A DNA stretch of 64,000 nt from the NCBI GenBank assembly GCA_015852425.1, contig JAAAIG010000080.1, positions 1-64,000 on the forward strand, written 5' to 3'. The notes beneath the pieces are model-generated. The model ran no database searches. It was not told the origin of the DNA and saw only the letters and a program-made list of their open reading frames with translations. The stretch's first letter is position 1. Each line of letters starts with the position of its first letter. The position numbers were made by a program, and so were the translations under genes. Origin of the DNA: Gryganskiella cystojenkinii (taxonomy: Eukaryota > Mortierellomycota > Mortierellomycetes > Mortierellales > Mortierellaceae). Of the stretch, positions 24,077 through 35,892 are shown piece after piece.

Positions 24077-25348
24077 ATGGAGGAATCAAACGCCCAGCAG
24101 CAGTCATCTGCTTTCCCAGCACCACCATTTTACTTTCAACGGTACACTTCCGAGAACTTGGCATTGCTCAAGAAGGTCACCTCAAACACAACCCCAGCAT
24201 CAACATTATCATCTCCCGAAGTCGCCAAGAGTCTCGGACAACTCTCTTTCCCGATTCTGGCACTCGAACCACCTCCACCCGTCAAGGCTGGAACCTACTG
24301 GCAGTTTGGACGACCATTTGCTGTAAGCGGACAAGCGATTTTGCAATTGCATACTATGGACACTTTCGTGAAGTCTTTGGAAACCTCCTCGCGTGGGCAA
24401 AATTGTTTACTGTTTACTCTTCTTTGCGGTTTCGTGGACGCGGACAAAAACACCATAGATTCAAGAAACACTTGCAACACTGGAGGAACAAGGATGTGAA
24501 CAACTCTACCCAAAAGGAAACATCGGTAACGGAAATGAATATAAACGCGGCAAAAGTACTTGCTTTTGCAAGGATGAAAGGAAAGGCTGAAAGGATATGG
24601 AAGGCTTTGCTTGAACGCGATGACCTTTTTAACGAACCGTGGGCGTTGGCCATGTTTTCGTTCTGACTTCTTGGTTCCTTGAGTAGATCGGGTGAAGGAG
24701 CTCAAAAAGTTGAACCACTCAGTCATCTTTAACTTTTTGGAACTCGTTCATACGCTGTCGACATCTCCAAGAGCGGTAAGCACTCTTTCATCAGGAATAT
24801 ATGAGACGAAAGAAGGAACCCTTGCTATCTTGGACCTGAAGTGACTAAACTGTATGGTCTCTGCTCATGTCAACTAGTTTGCGGTCAAGGTAGATCAGAT
24901 CCGGATGATATTCATCAACATGCACCATATCCTGAACGAATATCGCCCGCACCAGGCCCGGGAAACGTTGAGACTCATGATGCAGAATCAACTCAAGAGC
25001 AAGCAACAGGAGACCGAAGCGCTGAAAAAGTAAGTAGAGTCCTCGTTCTACAGGACGTTATACATGTTTTGTCTGGGTTATTTTCGAAATGACTGACTGA
25101 CTCATGAAAACTCTTTTCTTCTTTTCAGAACGTGCGCGGACCTCCGGAAAAAACTCGCAGCATTGAAGGCCCTCAAGGAACAACGTCAACTCAGTCTCGC
25201 AAAGTTGGCCTCAGCTCCATCCTCAACGGATATGGATGTCGACATGACCACGCCTGAAGGACAAGCATTGGCTGGAAACGGGAACATCGATTCGAACGCA
25301 AGGCGGACGATGAATCGATTGTTGATGATGGCCGATGGCATTGAATAA
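24077..25348 (+). CDS. MED7: Mediator complex subunit 7
   Basis: Middle-module Mediator subunit linking activators to RNA polymerase II. Five exons (24077-24322, 24459-24525, 24687-24775, 24878-25029, 25129-25348) join to 257 residues. Recognisable blocks: FPAPPFYFQRYT, then TLEEQGCEQLYPKG, then DRVKELKKLNHSVIFNFLEL and the long helix RMIFINMHHILNEYRPHQARE with LRLMMQNQLKSKQQETE. The MED7 core is complete. A short tandem repeat of GGAACAGACA precedes the start (about 23980-24005). It is convergent with the kelch gene, and their 3' ends touch or overlap. Confidence 0.92.
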
Positions 25349-25396
25349 AAGACATGGCCTTCACTTGCAAACAAACACCAATGTTCAAAGTCAAAC

Positions 25397-25428
<32 letters not shown>

Positions 25429-28400
25429 AACGCGTTTGCCATCTGGGCCAAGATAGGTTGCCATTCGTTGAACTTTGCCTCCGCCAGCAAAAACCCGTCA
25501 TGTCGGAGAGCTTTGCCTGTCTTGGTGCTGTCTTCAAAGGCTTTCAAGACCCAATACTCGGCTATTAACGCAAAAATGAAAAGAACATGTTGATTAGACC
25601 TTTGCAACAGAAATGCATAGCAGTTGTCTTTGAATGACAAGGAAAACGAAAAAAAAGCTCGAGGGATGACTTACTGGTGCGACCGTAGAACTCCTTGAGG
25701 GTCTCACCAATCTGCGGTGTACGGGTGGTTTCTTCCTCCGTCATGGCCAGACGAGCTGCAAGATCCACACCGCTCAAGTTCGAGGGTACGACTTCAGCCA
25801 CAACCTCTTCACTCTCAACAGCAGCAGCCTCGCCTTCATTGGGTGTCGCGGTACCGTCGGCAGAATCAGGTGCACCAGCACTTGGTGTGGACTCGGCCGT
25901 GGCCTTTTCCTTCTTGTCCTTCTTTTCCTTCTTTTCTTTTTTATCCTTCTTCTCCTTGCCATCCTTGCCTTCCTTGCCCTCTTTGTCCTTCTTGGACTTC
26001 TTCTCCTTGGATGACGACGCGGCGACGACCTCTTCCTCGTCATCCTCGCCATCTTCGCCGTCTTCTTCCTCGTCCTCCTCATCGTCATCATCTTCATCCT
26101 CTTCATCGTCCTCACCGTCGTCGTCCCCTTCTTCCTCGTCGTCAGAATCCTCTCCAAGCCAGAGCTGAGACTCAAATTCGGACTCCCGCAGGCAGATATA
26201 CTCGGTCATCTTGTCCAAGTTCAACGAGAAGAAATCGTCCAAGGTGTACTCGCGATCCTTGACCTCCAGGATACCACCAAAGATGAATAGCGTACTCTTT
26301 TGGACCGCCAACATGGGGTTGTAACGTGGACAAGGCATCAAGGGCTCGGGTTCGTCGTCCTCGTCGTCCTCTAAAGCTGCGGCACTTCCTCTGAACCCGG
26401 AGCGTCCTTTCTTGGTTTCCTCGACGACCTCAGATTCAGGTGTTGCGGGAGCGACAGCTTTGGGCAAGATACCGGCCGCGGCCAAAGCGGCTGCCGCGAG
26501 GGCTTCCTTAGTCGAGACTTCCTCTGTCGCCAACTCTTGAGACTCGGTAATGGCAGCGGTATCAGCATTTGGTTCGGATGTCGACACGAGGGCTTCCGTA
26601 GCGGGCTCCCCTTCCTTGGGGGTCGCAGTACCGGCAACAGATCCTTCTGCGGTACCAGCCTCTTCGGTATCACTCTCCTCGAAATCACCATAATCAAACT
26701 CATCGTCCGTGGACTCTTCCCACTTCATCTTTTCCCTTTTACCACCTTCCTCGTCGTCGTCCTGACCGCGGTTATTGTCTCCTGTCTTGCCTTTAGATTT
26801 CTTGGATTTCTTCTTCTTTGCCGTCTTGGGCCTCTTCAGGTTCATGGGGAACCAACGACCAGTGTCGATCTGGTAGGTATACAGCTCGTTGTAGAAAGTA
26901 CTCTCCAACGTCTCCTCGTTCACATCATCATCAAACACACCCCCGAACAAAACCGCCCGGTTCTTGTAGGGCGCCATCGCGCATCCAGATCGGGCCGAGG
27001 GAGCGGAGCCAGACTTTTTTTTCTTTTCCCATCGAATCATCTTGGGATCCGTATTCATCTTCAACAACCAGGTATCTGTGTGGACAACACCCTTGGGTCG
27101 CTGTCCCTTTGTGTATTCCTTGCAGTAACCTCCGTACAAGATCACGCCTTCGTTGCAGGGGATGAACGAGAATCCAGATCGGGCCGAGGGTTTGATCATC
27201 TGATCGGGCAACTCGACCTTGATCCACTTGTAATCGAGTGTGTCAAAGACCCAGAGATCATCATAGTACCGAGTGTCGACATAGTTGTCGTAAAAGCCTC
27301 CAAACATGATCAGAAAGTTCTTCCAGAGCGTCATACGGTGTCCTGAGCGTGCAGTGGGCTTGGGCTTTACTTCGAGTTTCTCCCACGCGTTCGTCTTCAT
27401 GTCCATGGACCAGAAATCCTAATAGAAAGAGAGGGTAGAAAGAGTCTAGCGTGAGCGATCGGAGGTTCCGCATAAATTGGTGATAGTGCACCTGGATGAC
27501 TGTTCTTGAGAAAGCTTTGATAACAATGATACCTTGTAATGGAAGAACTGGGTTTCATTGGGTGAAGCAAACTCTCCTCCGAACAAGAAGAGGGTTCCAG
27601 CCGGGGTGATTGCGATCTGGTGAGAGGAGCGAGGTCCAGGCGAGTTGGGGGAGGTGATTCTGCGCCATTCGTCCTTTTCGATATTGTAACGGTAGAGGTC
27701 GTTGTAGAAAGCGCTATTTAGTAACAATTGGAATTATTAGTGGTTAGAGAGAGAAGCGGACCAAAATACTTCGGCATTCCACACAGATAAAATGTGGTAT
27801 ATCAAGCTCACCACTTGGCTCCATCGTAGAACTCTCCTCCGAAAAAGATCAATTCGTTTTGGTTGAGAGGATTGGCGGTCAAAGTTGCATTGGCGCGACG
27901 ACTAAAGTCAAAAAAACAAATGTTGTTGTCAGCATGTGAGTTGCAATCCATATCCACAGATTGTTGTATTTCAGCAAGTTTTTCTTGTTGAAGTATACCT
28001 TGGCGGTCCGCTCCAGACTTCCTCGACAATCTTGACCTTCTCTTCTTGCTTTTAAAACAAAAATTGGTCGTGTGGTGAACAAAAAAAAAAATGATGGGTG
28101 AGAATCTATTTTCTTTCGAAAATGCTATGCAACAATTATTCTTTGAACAAGAGCCGCATCTTACCTCCTTCTTGAAGTTGGCAAGAATGGTTTCAATATC
28201 TTCCTCCTGTTCCTCTACATTCTTGGCCTTTTGCTTCTTGTCCTTCTTGGACTGCTTGCGATCTTGCTATTGAATGATTTTTTTTTAGTGGCAACAGAAA
28301 CCATTGATCAGTCTCTCGTGGGTCCGCGTGGTCTCTCTCTCTGCTCGATGCCCCTTGTTTTTCTTCTTTTGCTGATCGACCGGGTCCCCCCGTCATGTAC

Positions 28401-28616
28401 CTTCTCGGCGACTTTTGCCTTGTGTTCCTTTGTCTTTTTCTTTTTCTGTTTTTGAGCAAAGAAACAATAAAAAATAAAAAATAAAGTATAAAAAAAGAGA
28501 TCACGTCAGCAATTGACCATTCAACATGGTGTTAAATCCTTGCTACTAACAAACGTTCATTCATGGTAATCGTGATCCTATCGCCTCTGTCTCAAACATA
28601 CATCCTTCTTTGCCAT
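25191..28616 (-). CDS. KLHDC4: Kelch-repeat protein of the KLHDC4/Kel3 family
   Basis: Starts at 28616 (MAKKD), splicing to KKKKTKEHKAKVAEK, a lysine-rich N-terminus as in KLHDC4. Kelch blades follow: [73 protein letters not shown] and LFIFGGILEV. Between blades five and six lies a Glu/Ala-rich insert, and a Lys/Glu/Asp-rich stretch precedes the C-terminal domain (DUF4110-like), GETLKEFYGRT then EYWVLKAFED and FNEWQPILAQM. The literal frame then runs through nine T and 25 A into antisense MED7 and stops at 25191. One base fewer in the A run would give a stop at 25391, which fits the family better. Function is not well known; a ribosome-biogenesis or nuclear role is only suspected. Confidence 0.85.
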
Positions 28617-29285
28617 GATGGACTGTCCTTGTCAAATTGTCGGTGGTGTTTCGAAAGAAAAGCAGCTTTGCATATGCCTCGAGCAAAAAGCTACTACTTT
28701 CAAAAACAAGAATATGGCAGTCACATCGTATCGGCGTTGAGACTGTACAAATGAAATATTTATTTTTACATGGGTATTGTTCTTTACAAATAGCGAGTCC
28801 TCGTAGTGACCCGGGTCCTGGCTCAAGGACTTGACCCTGATCCAATTTTTTCGGCGATTTAGCAGCGGGTTCTTTTCTTGGAAATGAAAAGGGACGTTTG
28901 GTCTTGCTTGGTTGGAGCGAGGAAGGATGGTCCGTGTGTGTACGTGCGTCGTGCGGAGGTGCAGGGGACTAGTGGCCTATGTGAATCTGTGCGTGTGTGT
29001 GTGTCTGTGTGGTCGGTCGGTTTCTCTTGTTGCGAGTTGGACACAGAAAGAATTTTGCATTCCATGCGCGCCTTCACCTATTCGCTCGTGCTCGTACTTG
29101 TGCTTGAACTTGACCAAAGGACACGCAATACATGCACACGCACCACGGGTCCTGTCCGAAACGCCTGAACCACCGTCTGTTCCATCCACAAGGCAGACAA
29201 AGGTGTTGCATCCAAAAAAAGGAAAAAATAGGGTCTTGTCTCACAGACGGGTATCATGGGCGTTGAGGGGAAAAGGAGAGGGAGT
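28617..29285. other. Intergenic region
   Basis: About 670 bp upstream of the kelch gene and downstream of the Ser/Asn-rich gene. It holds GT-rich stretches (28985-29020) and no credible gene. Confidence 0.4.
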
Positions 29286-30530
29286 CTAGACTTGTGAACC
29301 GTTCACGCGAAGCTCATGACATGTCTCGAGCTGTAAGAGCCAATGCTGACTCGGACTTGTAGGCATACCCAGGGATGATATCCGGCTCTCGATCGCTTGA
29401 CTTTCCCCCAACCCGTAGCCGAGCGGTTGTGATGATACTTGTGGATGGAGGTATGCAGGAGGACGCATCATCATCATTCGCTTCTCGTCAAGGCTGCTGT
29501 GGAAGGGGCTCTGACCACTTTGAGAATCCATTATGGGTCGCTGACCTTCTGGCGGTGAATCAGGACCGGACCAATCCCCGTTGTGGTCTTCATCCTCTTC
29601 GTCATCGTCGTCAACCATGGCCACATCGACAAAGTCAATATCATCAAAGTTTGGGAAACTGACATAGTTGCTTCGAATCACGCCACCGGATTCACCGTGT
29701 TTCTGGGATTTGTTGCTCTTGTTGCCGTTATTGTTTTGACCTTTTGCGCGCTTGGTCGAGGGCGCGATCGAAAAGTCCGAGAGGCTGTCCTTGGCCGCGG
29801 AATAGGTCGAGGACGAGGACGATGAGTGTTTGATGGTGCCAATAGGTGGTGAAGAGGCGACATTCGCAAGCGCGTTCTGGATCCCGTCCAGGATCGAGTT
29901 GGCTCGACTGCTGCCAGAGCTGCTGGATTGAGTGATCGAGGTCGATGTTGTTAGGGGAAGGCTACTCCCGAAGGACGAGAACGTGGGCGATTGTGGTGGG
30001 GACTGTGCTGAGACCAAGGAAGTATAAGTGTCACAGGTGGCAGTGGTCAACAGTCTCAGGGGTGGGTGGATGGAAGGATGGGGATAGGAAATGTTGGCTG
30101 AGAGAGTATGGACATGCTTGGCACTGCCAGGTTGCACCACAGAAGACGTCGACGAAGACGAAGAGAAAAGTGGCGGAGGTGACGTTGCGCGAGCGCCGCT
30201 TATGCTCTGGCTGTTGTGGTTGTTGGACATGTTGCTGTGGTTGAAACCGCTGTTGAGAGGGGAGGTGCTAGCGCCGCTTCCAGAAGAGGTGTTGTTGTGG
30301 ATAAAGTTATGTTTGTTGTGGTTGTTGACAATGTTGATGTGTTTACTACTAGAGACAGAGGAGTTGAGTCTTGGCTGGGAAGGATTGGGTCGCTGTTGAG
30401 CAATATCGAAGAGGGCTTTTGGTTGTTGACGAGGCGAAGATGGTCCGGACGAGGAAGAAGAAGAGGGGAGAGCAGGAGTGGAGGTCTGGAGGGATCTTTG
30501 ACTACTTGGCGATCGTTTGCTAAATGCCAT
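29286..30530 (-). CDS. Ser/Asn-rich low-complexity protein of unknown function
   Basis: Intronless, 414 residues from the ATG at 30530 (MAFSKRSPSSQRS). The open frame extends upstream to 30890, but that part is homopolymeric and looks like leader. The protein is rich in Ser, Asn, Pro and Gly with polySer runs, Asn/His repeats near residues 65-105, an Ala/Asn helix-like stretch (SILDGIQNALANVASS), a basic patch STKRAKG followed by NNNGNKSNKS, and an acidic motif around FPNFDDIDFVDVAMVDDDDEEDED. The C-terminal 40 residues (GESQAIESRISSLGMP, HWLLQLETCHEL) are less biased. No domain is recognised; it resembles disordered nuclear regulators. Confidence 0.6.
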   Translation of the reverse strand: MAFSKRSPSSQRSLQTSTPALPSSSSSSGPSSPRQQPKALFDIAQQRPNPSQPRLNSSVSSSKHINIVNNHNKHNFIHNNTSSGSGASTSPLNSGFNHSNMSNNHNSQSISGARATSPPPLFSSSSSTSSVVQPGSAKHVHTLSANISYPHPSIHPPLRLLTTATCDTYTSLVSAQSPPQSPTFSSFGSSLPLTTSTSITQSSSSGSSRANSILDGIQNALANVASSPPIGTIKHSSSSSSTYSAAKDSLSDFSIAPSTKRAKGQNNNGNKSNKSQKHGESGGVIRSNYVSFPNFDDIDFVDVAMVDDDDEEDEDHNGDWSGPDSPPEGQRPIMDSQSGQSPFHSSLDEKRMMMMRPPAYLHPQVSSQPLGYGLGESQAIESRISSLGMPTSPSQHWLLQLETCHELRVNGSQV

Positions 30531-32101
30531 TTTTTGTATGTGATAATATGTGTTTAACGAGAGGGGAAGAGTAGAAAAAGTGGGACTGACAAAAGTGAGA
30601 CTGACAAAATAAAAAGTCGCGACTGGAAAAGTAGAGAAAATAAACGAGGTGCCGTTGGGGTGAGTTGTTGAGTGAGGCGAATGAGAAAAGGTGGAATGAA
30701 TGAAAGATGGAAAAGAAGAAAGACAGAGAGAAAGAAGTGAAGGTGTGGATGGATGGATGAATGGATGGAAGGATGTATGAACGTGAAAAACGATCAAAAA
30801 GAAAAGTAAAGAAAGTACTTTTTTTTCTTTTTCTGCTGCACCTCTGCGTCTGTTTCGGCCCAACAAGAATAGAATAGGATTGAATTGCACCCTGGCCTGG
30901 CCTCAATGTGTCTCATCACGATTTGATCATTTGTTTTAGACTTTCATTTCTCAGGAACAACAAACCCAGCTGCCGATTATTTCTTTTTTTTTTCTTGTTC
31001 ATGCTGTCATCTATTCAACAATTATTATTGCTACTATTGCACCCCTGTCCAACACCACCGCTCCACCAAAACAGCGAGTGACTCAGGGACGAACAGGCAG
31101 GGATTTCTTGGCTGTGTGTGGATGATGATGACGACAATGATGCTGACAACCGAACGCTGATCAGATTCTCCTCTTGAACAGAAATGCTTAAAAATCACAA
31201 AGAAAGGAAAAAGAGTCCAGGTCATTATGACCCGCTGAGTAGCAACAGCAGAGGGGGGTGATTCGACGCGCAAAAAAAATCACAAAGAGAGCAACGACCC
31301 CTGATCAGGGTCACTCACCATTCACGCCCCACATATACCTTATGCTCAAGACAACAACACACCCCAACCGATCGGCCTCTTCTCATTGTACTTTTTTCTC
31401 TTGAGTTTCTCTTTTTTTTTTTTTTTTGTGAGCACTCGTTTCTCGTCTTTCTTCAGCATCCAGGTGACCAGAGAGCTGTTCTGTGCAACCGTTCTTGGCT
31501 TCCAAAAATGTGTTCCTCGTTTTTATATTCGGGGAGGTTGACAAAAAACATAGAGGCATAACTACAACTTTAGGGACTATTGCTGTTGTGGAAAAATATG
31601 AGAACAGAGAGTTCGCCCTTAATTCGATAATAGATCGTGGACTGCCAGGGAGGTATATTTCACTCAGTTTTTTTCTAGTTCAATAATCTTTGAACATTGA
31701 ACTTGTAGAGAAGCGAATCATGGAGCGGATCGAGGGGTCCAAGAAGAAAAATATCGCGGATCGAGATACCCTTCTTTCCCGCTGCACCACTTGATCCCAG
31801 GAGGTTCCCCAATTTTGCGCGTTTGCCTCTCTTGCGCATATGCAATAATTATGTCCTGTTATTGGTTTATTCATGTGTCTCTTGAAGGCAAAGTCAATGC
31901 TGCCATGCATTCGCATATTCTGCTTTATAATTGTCCCTCCTCTCTTGACTCCACTCTGCCCCTCTTTCCCCCTGGGGTTTTCCTGTTTCCTCTCTTTTCT
32001 TTCCATGCGAGCAGTAACTAAAAAAAAATCTCGGCATTGGCAAAAACCAATGATTTTTCGGATATCGGCCCTTTGGAAACCCATTGAGAATCGCGGACCC
32101 G

Positions 32102-32149
<48 letters not shown>

Positions 32150-32662
32150 GATATTTTCGGACCGTTCTAGTCCGTTTAGATCAACCTTGGATCCGACTAT
32201 TTTTTTTTCCTTTCGCCCAGGCTTGTTATTGAACCAGTCGTAGTGTGCTGTTCTCTTTCTCTCTCTGTCGCCTTTTTTTTGTATGTGTTGCCCAAATGCA
32301 TCCATCGGGGCTGTTGATTTGTTTAGATTGTTATTGGCGACTATTTTTTTTTTTTTTTTTTTTTTTTGTTTGAGGAAATCTGCTATCTTGCTACTGCTGA
32401 GCCAATATTCTCTCCTCTCGTCCTCTTTCATTCTCTCGTCGTTCTCTCGTTGCCTCGCCCTGTCCAGTCCTTCTGTTTTGCACTCTCCTCTGAACAGCCA
32501 CACTTCATTCCTCAACCGACAGGAATGAGACTCTGCAGCTGTCGACTTTGTACTCCTAAGATTCCTATTGTTGATGTTTTATTGCATTTTAATAGTGTTC
32601 AAATGTACATAGAAAAGAACGGGTAATAGTGTTCGTATGTTTGTGTGTGCATGTATCTTTCT
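30531..32662. other. Gene-free 2.1 kb region with simple repeats
   Basis: The right flank of the Ser/Asn-rich gene promoter and the TTC36 3' side. It contains TCTTTT-rich runs (31395-31427), a CT microsatellite, and a 23-base T run near 32345. Both strands have only short unrecognisable frames. It could be an unusually long leader, an unrecognised non-coding transcript or decayed sequence. Confidence 0.4.
32107..32143. repeat. CT dinucleotide microsatellite
   Basis: About 18 uninterrupted CT units in the intergenic region. The antisense reading gives an Arg-Glu repeat peptide that is not a gene. Confidence 0.9.
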
Positions 32663-33609
32663 TTAAGCAGTCTTGTTTCCGCTGATCTCCTTGTTCAACA
32701 TCTCCATGACCATGGCACCACACAATTGAGAGATTGGGTTATCCTGGACGGAGACCGCCTTTGCGACAGGATTACCGAAACGAGCACCACGTTCAAAATC
32801 AACCTGGGCACCGTCTTTGTCTCCCTTGAGCTTCTTGATAATCGCCCGTTGAGTGTATGCCTAAGAGAAAATGAGAGCAGAACACCGTATTAACGACGCC
32901 TGCGTAGAATATCACAAGAGAATTCGACACTTCAATCCGTTTTCTTTTTCTTTTTTTTTTTACCTGCTTCAAGATCGCAGTCTGTCCGCTTCCATGTTCA
33001 ATCGCCTTGTTCAAATCCTCAAGTGCCGCTGCGGTGTTGTCCTGAATACGATATGCCTGTGCGCTATATGAGCAACCAAGGATTAAAAATGGAGACAATG
33101 TCAGCATTTTTGCAGTTGCGCCACCAATTTTGAGCAGCAGAAAAGAGTAGAGAGCGTCTCTTTCCGTCCATGTTTTTTTTACCGGTTGTTGTATCCAGAC
33201 GCATAGGTCGGACAAAGCTCAATGACCTCTGTGAACTTTGAAATCGCTCCATCGATATCGTCCCGCTCAGCTAAGGAAACAGCCTCGGCTTCCTTGGCCT
33301 TGAGTGTTTTCAACAGGTCCGGTTCGATCACTATGGCCAAAGTAAAATCGGAGGAGGTCAGGATTAGATCTATTGCGCATAATAGCCACTCTTTTTCATA
33401 CCACTATATGAACAATAGCCAAGCTAAGCACATCCCAGCAGACCCAATGAATCGCATGAGTAGCCATGCAAACGACTCGATTTACCTGTGGTCTCCTTGT
33501 TGAGCATGGCCTCAGTCTCTTTGTCTGGCAACATTGTGCCTTCGGGATTGAAGACCATGTCGAGGATCTTTGCGTCCTTTGCGCTGATGTTTGTCTTGGT
33601 AGTAGTCAT
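32663..33609 (-). CDS. TTC36: Tetratricopeptide repeat protein 36 homologue
   Basis: Four exons (33609-33486, 33330-33183, 33063-32964, 32860-32663) join in frame to 189 residues, the same length as human TTC36. The family start is seen in ILDMVFNPEGTMLPD. Three TPR units follow: KAKEAEAVSLAERDDIDGAI with FTEVIELCPTYASGYNNRA, AYRIQDNTAAALEDLNKAIEH, and AYTQRAIIKKLKGDKDGAQVDFERGARFG. The C-terminal block NPISQLCGAMVMEMLNKEIS matches the conserved PYA-LCN-ML end. In mammals it is a liver protein linked to tyrosine metabolism; a role here is unknown. A tyrosine aminotransferase gene lies 14 kb away, which may be chance. Confidence 0.88.
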
Positions 33610-33825
33610 TGTTGTTATATGATTTGAAATGGAGGTTGCGGGAGGAAAGATAGAATGTGGAGCAAAAAAAAAAAAATGAGAGACGCCCCGTGGGATAGTT
33701 CGCGAGAGGACAATTTTTCGGTCGCACATTTCCCAGCCAATGATAGCGATCGTCAGAGTATTAAGGTGTTTGCTGGACTAATCTTTGTGCAACCACCACT
33801 GACGTGCTAATGTGTTAGATTCTCA

Positions 33826-34480
33826 AGCTGTCTGAGATCGACGACTTGCAACTGGCGTCGGTTACGCGGTTGCCCTCAAAGCCAACGCCTTCACGTCCAC
33901 TCCCGGTTACTGCTACTCTGACACCTCAAATTCATTCAAACCTCTTTCGCGTTGGGGCTGTTGCCAGAAGTCAACGACAACATCGAAGAGAACCAAAAGT
34001 CATTAACATTGAGGTTGGCTTACATCAAGGTGTTAGATTAGGGGGAAAGGGCCAACCACTGCCTCTTGATTTCGCCGTTTTGAAGGGCTTGGGGTCCAAG
34101 CCTATGAGGTCGCAAGGCCAAGCGGACTCTGGAAATCACTACTGATATCGATATCGCCAACAAAAGCAATCAACAAGCACCGACTCCTGCTCTCTCTGTT
34201 GACGAAGGACTCATGGATATTGACACTGGCGACCAAGTCGCTGTGGATAAAGACCATGACAATGTTGAGGACAACGACGACGAAGAAAAAGCGGCTGTTT
34301 TTTTATTTGTGGCGTTCGCGAAGGGAGATGATTGACTCATTTAGAGAGCTTCGGTCATAGCCACTGTGAGCCATCAAGTTGATTGCGGTGTTACTTTCAG
34401 TAATGCAGCACTCGAAGGCAACATCGAGCGCTTGTTGGGAGCATTGACCAAACACAAGATGTGCATGTCTTTGTATCCAT
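33826..34480 (+). pseudogene. Degenerate coding remnant beside the transposase
   Basis: Coding-like stretches in different frames, broken by stops: an opening piece at about 33826-34145, an acidic linker LSVDEGLMDIDTGDQVAVDK (about 34180-34245) running on into DHDNVEDNDDEEKAA, and an ankyrin-like helix pair NAALEGNIERLLGALTKHK (about 34400-34460). They read as parts of one decayed gene, possibly an ankyrin protein. The parent family is not identified. Confidence 0.3.
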
Positions 34481-34483
34481 CTC

Positions 34484-35405
34484 TTAAGATTTGCAAATCA
34501 AGTCTTGATTGGAGTAACCTGTGGACAATAAGGTGAAAGAAAAACTAAAAACCGCGCCTCTACTTTCCACAGCTTCCTGGAACTCTTTGTACAAATGGAT
34601 ACTGGCATTATCTATGACAACTATGGAGTTAGGTAAAGGCCGCTTGTTGAGGTGAAGAAGGATGTTCTCGACAAAAGTCTGGTGGAAATTAAAACGGGTA
34701 AAATTTGTCCATAGTATAGCCCCAGGCAAGGAACCCTGTATGGTTGAATGCCGCAAGTGCCGACACACGTTTCCCGCGTGCAAATGGAAGGCAAACTATT
34801 GCAGGAGTTCCTCTTGGTGACCATGCATGCTGACGGAGAGACGCCCTTCGTCCTTGCTTGTTTCATCAATTAATACCGGCTGCTCTGGATAGAGATAGGT
34901 GGCCTTAGTCGATAGAGGTAGTCGGTAGCTTCTGTCTTGCGGGCTTCTCGCGCTTGTGTTGTGAGATATTTGCGGGTTAGGTTCAAGTCGTAATGAAGAG
35001 CGCGACAAATGGTTGGGGTCGAGATGTTGCTGAGGTTCGGGAACTCACGTTGAAGTTCCTCCTTGAGTTCCTCCAAGAAGAAACATGGGTGCGCTGCAGC
35101 GAATTTCCGAACATGGTCCTCAACCTCCTTTGGCCATCTTCCAGCGCCAAAATCCACCCTTTCCTTCCTTATAACAGCCCCGGTCTTTTCAAATAAAGCT
35201 AAAGTAGCCAACGTGAATGTCCAAAGTTAACAAATGCTCAAAAAAAATGGTAGTTTAACAAAAAAAAAAAAAAAAAAAAATTGGTTACCTGCCCATGCAC
35301 GAACACTAGAGCTACTGACGCCAAGTAATGCTGCAACTTGCTCCGAACTCATACATAGATAACAGTGGAGTGCAATCGCACGCCAGCGGATGTCCTCCGA
35401 AGCTG
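34484..35405 (-). mobile_element. Decayed Tc1/mariner-type DDE transposase
   Basis: A helix-turn-helix exon (35402-35312: EDIRWRAIALHCYL and SSEQVAALLGVSSSSVRAWA) is followed by a putative intron with a long A run and then LFEKTGAVIRKERVDFGAG. Next come LSNISTPTICRALHYDLNLTRK and YPEQPVLIDETSKDEG with the first catalytic Asp, GKRVSALAAFNHTGFLAWGY, and PLPNSIVVIDNASIHLYKEF with the second Asp. The region that should carry the third acidic residue is frameshifted. At least three frame changes and a deletion after TSKDEG make it inactive. No terminal inverted repeats were found with certainty. Confidence 0.8.
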
Positions 35406-35892
35406 TTATTAGTGTAAGATGAGAATGAAGGGTGAAGGTGGATAGACGAGAACAGGCAATCCCACATTTTTCTCCACACTGGTTTTAGCGATCACCGTAA
35501 GCCACAGTTGCTGAAATTGCTTTTAAAACATTGTGCTTTTGGCGCCAAAAAACGTAATGTTTTAGCAGATTTTTCCTAATTGTGGTGTCCAAACGATTTA
35601 CTAGAGACCTCCAGCATGGCAGAAGTGTCTCTTTCAAGCGAGACCGCTCGCATCAAACCGCGTAGGACTCACCACAGTTATTTCGTTGAGTCAAAAAAAA
35701 AAAAAAATATTGGGTCGCGAAAAAAATATAGTTTGGATTCCAGATTTTTGGGTGACTAGCTCGCGCGTTTTAGCCGCTCTTCCACAATTTTTTTTGAAAA
35801 ATAATAAAATATTACAAAAGTAGGATAAAGGCAGGCAGTTGAATCACATAATCACTTGGGAACAGAAAAGAAAAAAAAAAGATAAGGACATA
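35406..35892. other. Intergenic region right of the transposase remnant
   Basis: About 490 bp of AT-rich sequence with A runs at about 35693-35707 and 35868-35880. It may include the unrecognised end of the decayed element. No gene is seen. Confidence 0.35.

Noticed and set aside
25738..26262. Long plus-strand Ser/Pro/Arg-rich frames
   Set aside because: They are antisense shadows of the acidic low-complexity region of the kelch gene.
30531..30890. N-terminal extension of the Ser/Asn-rich protein to the ATG at 30890
   Set aside because: The added 120 residues are Phe/Ser/His homopolymer translations of pyrimidine-rich leader; the ATG at 30530 begins the biased but protein-like part.
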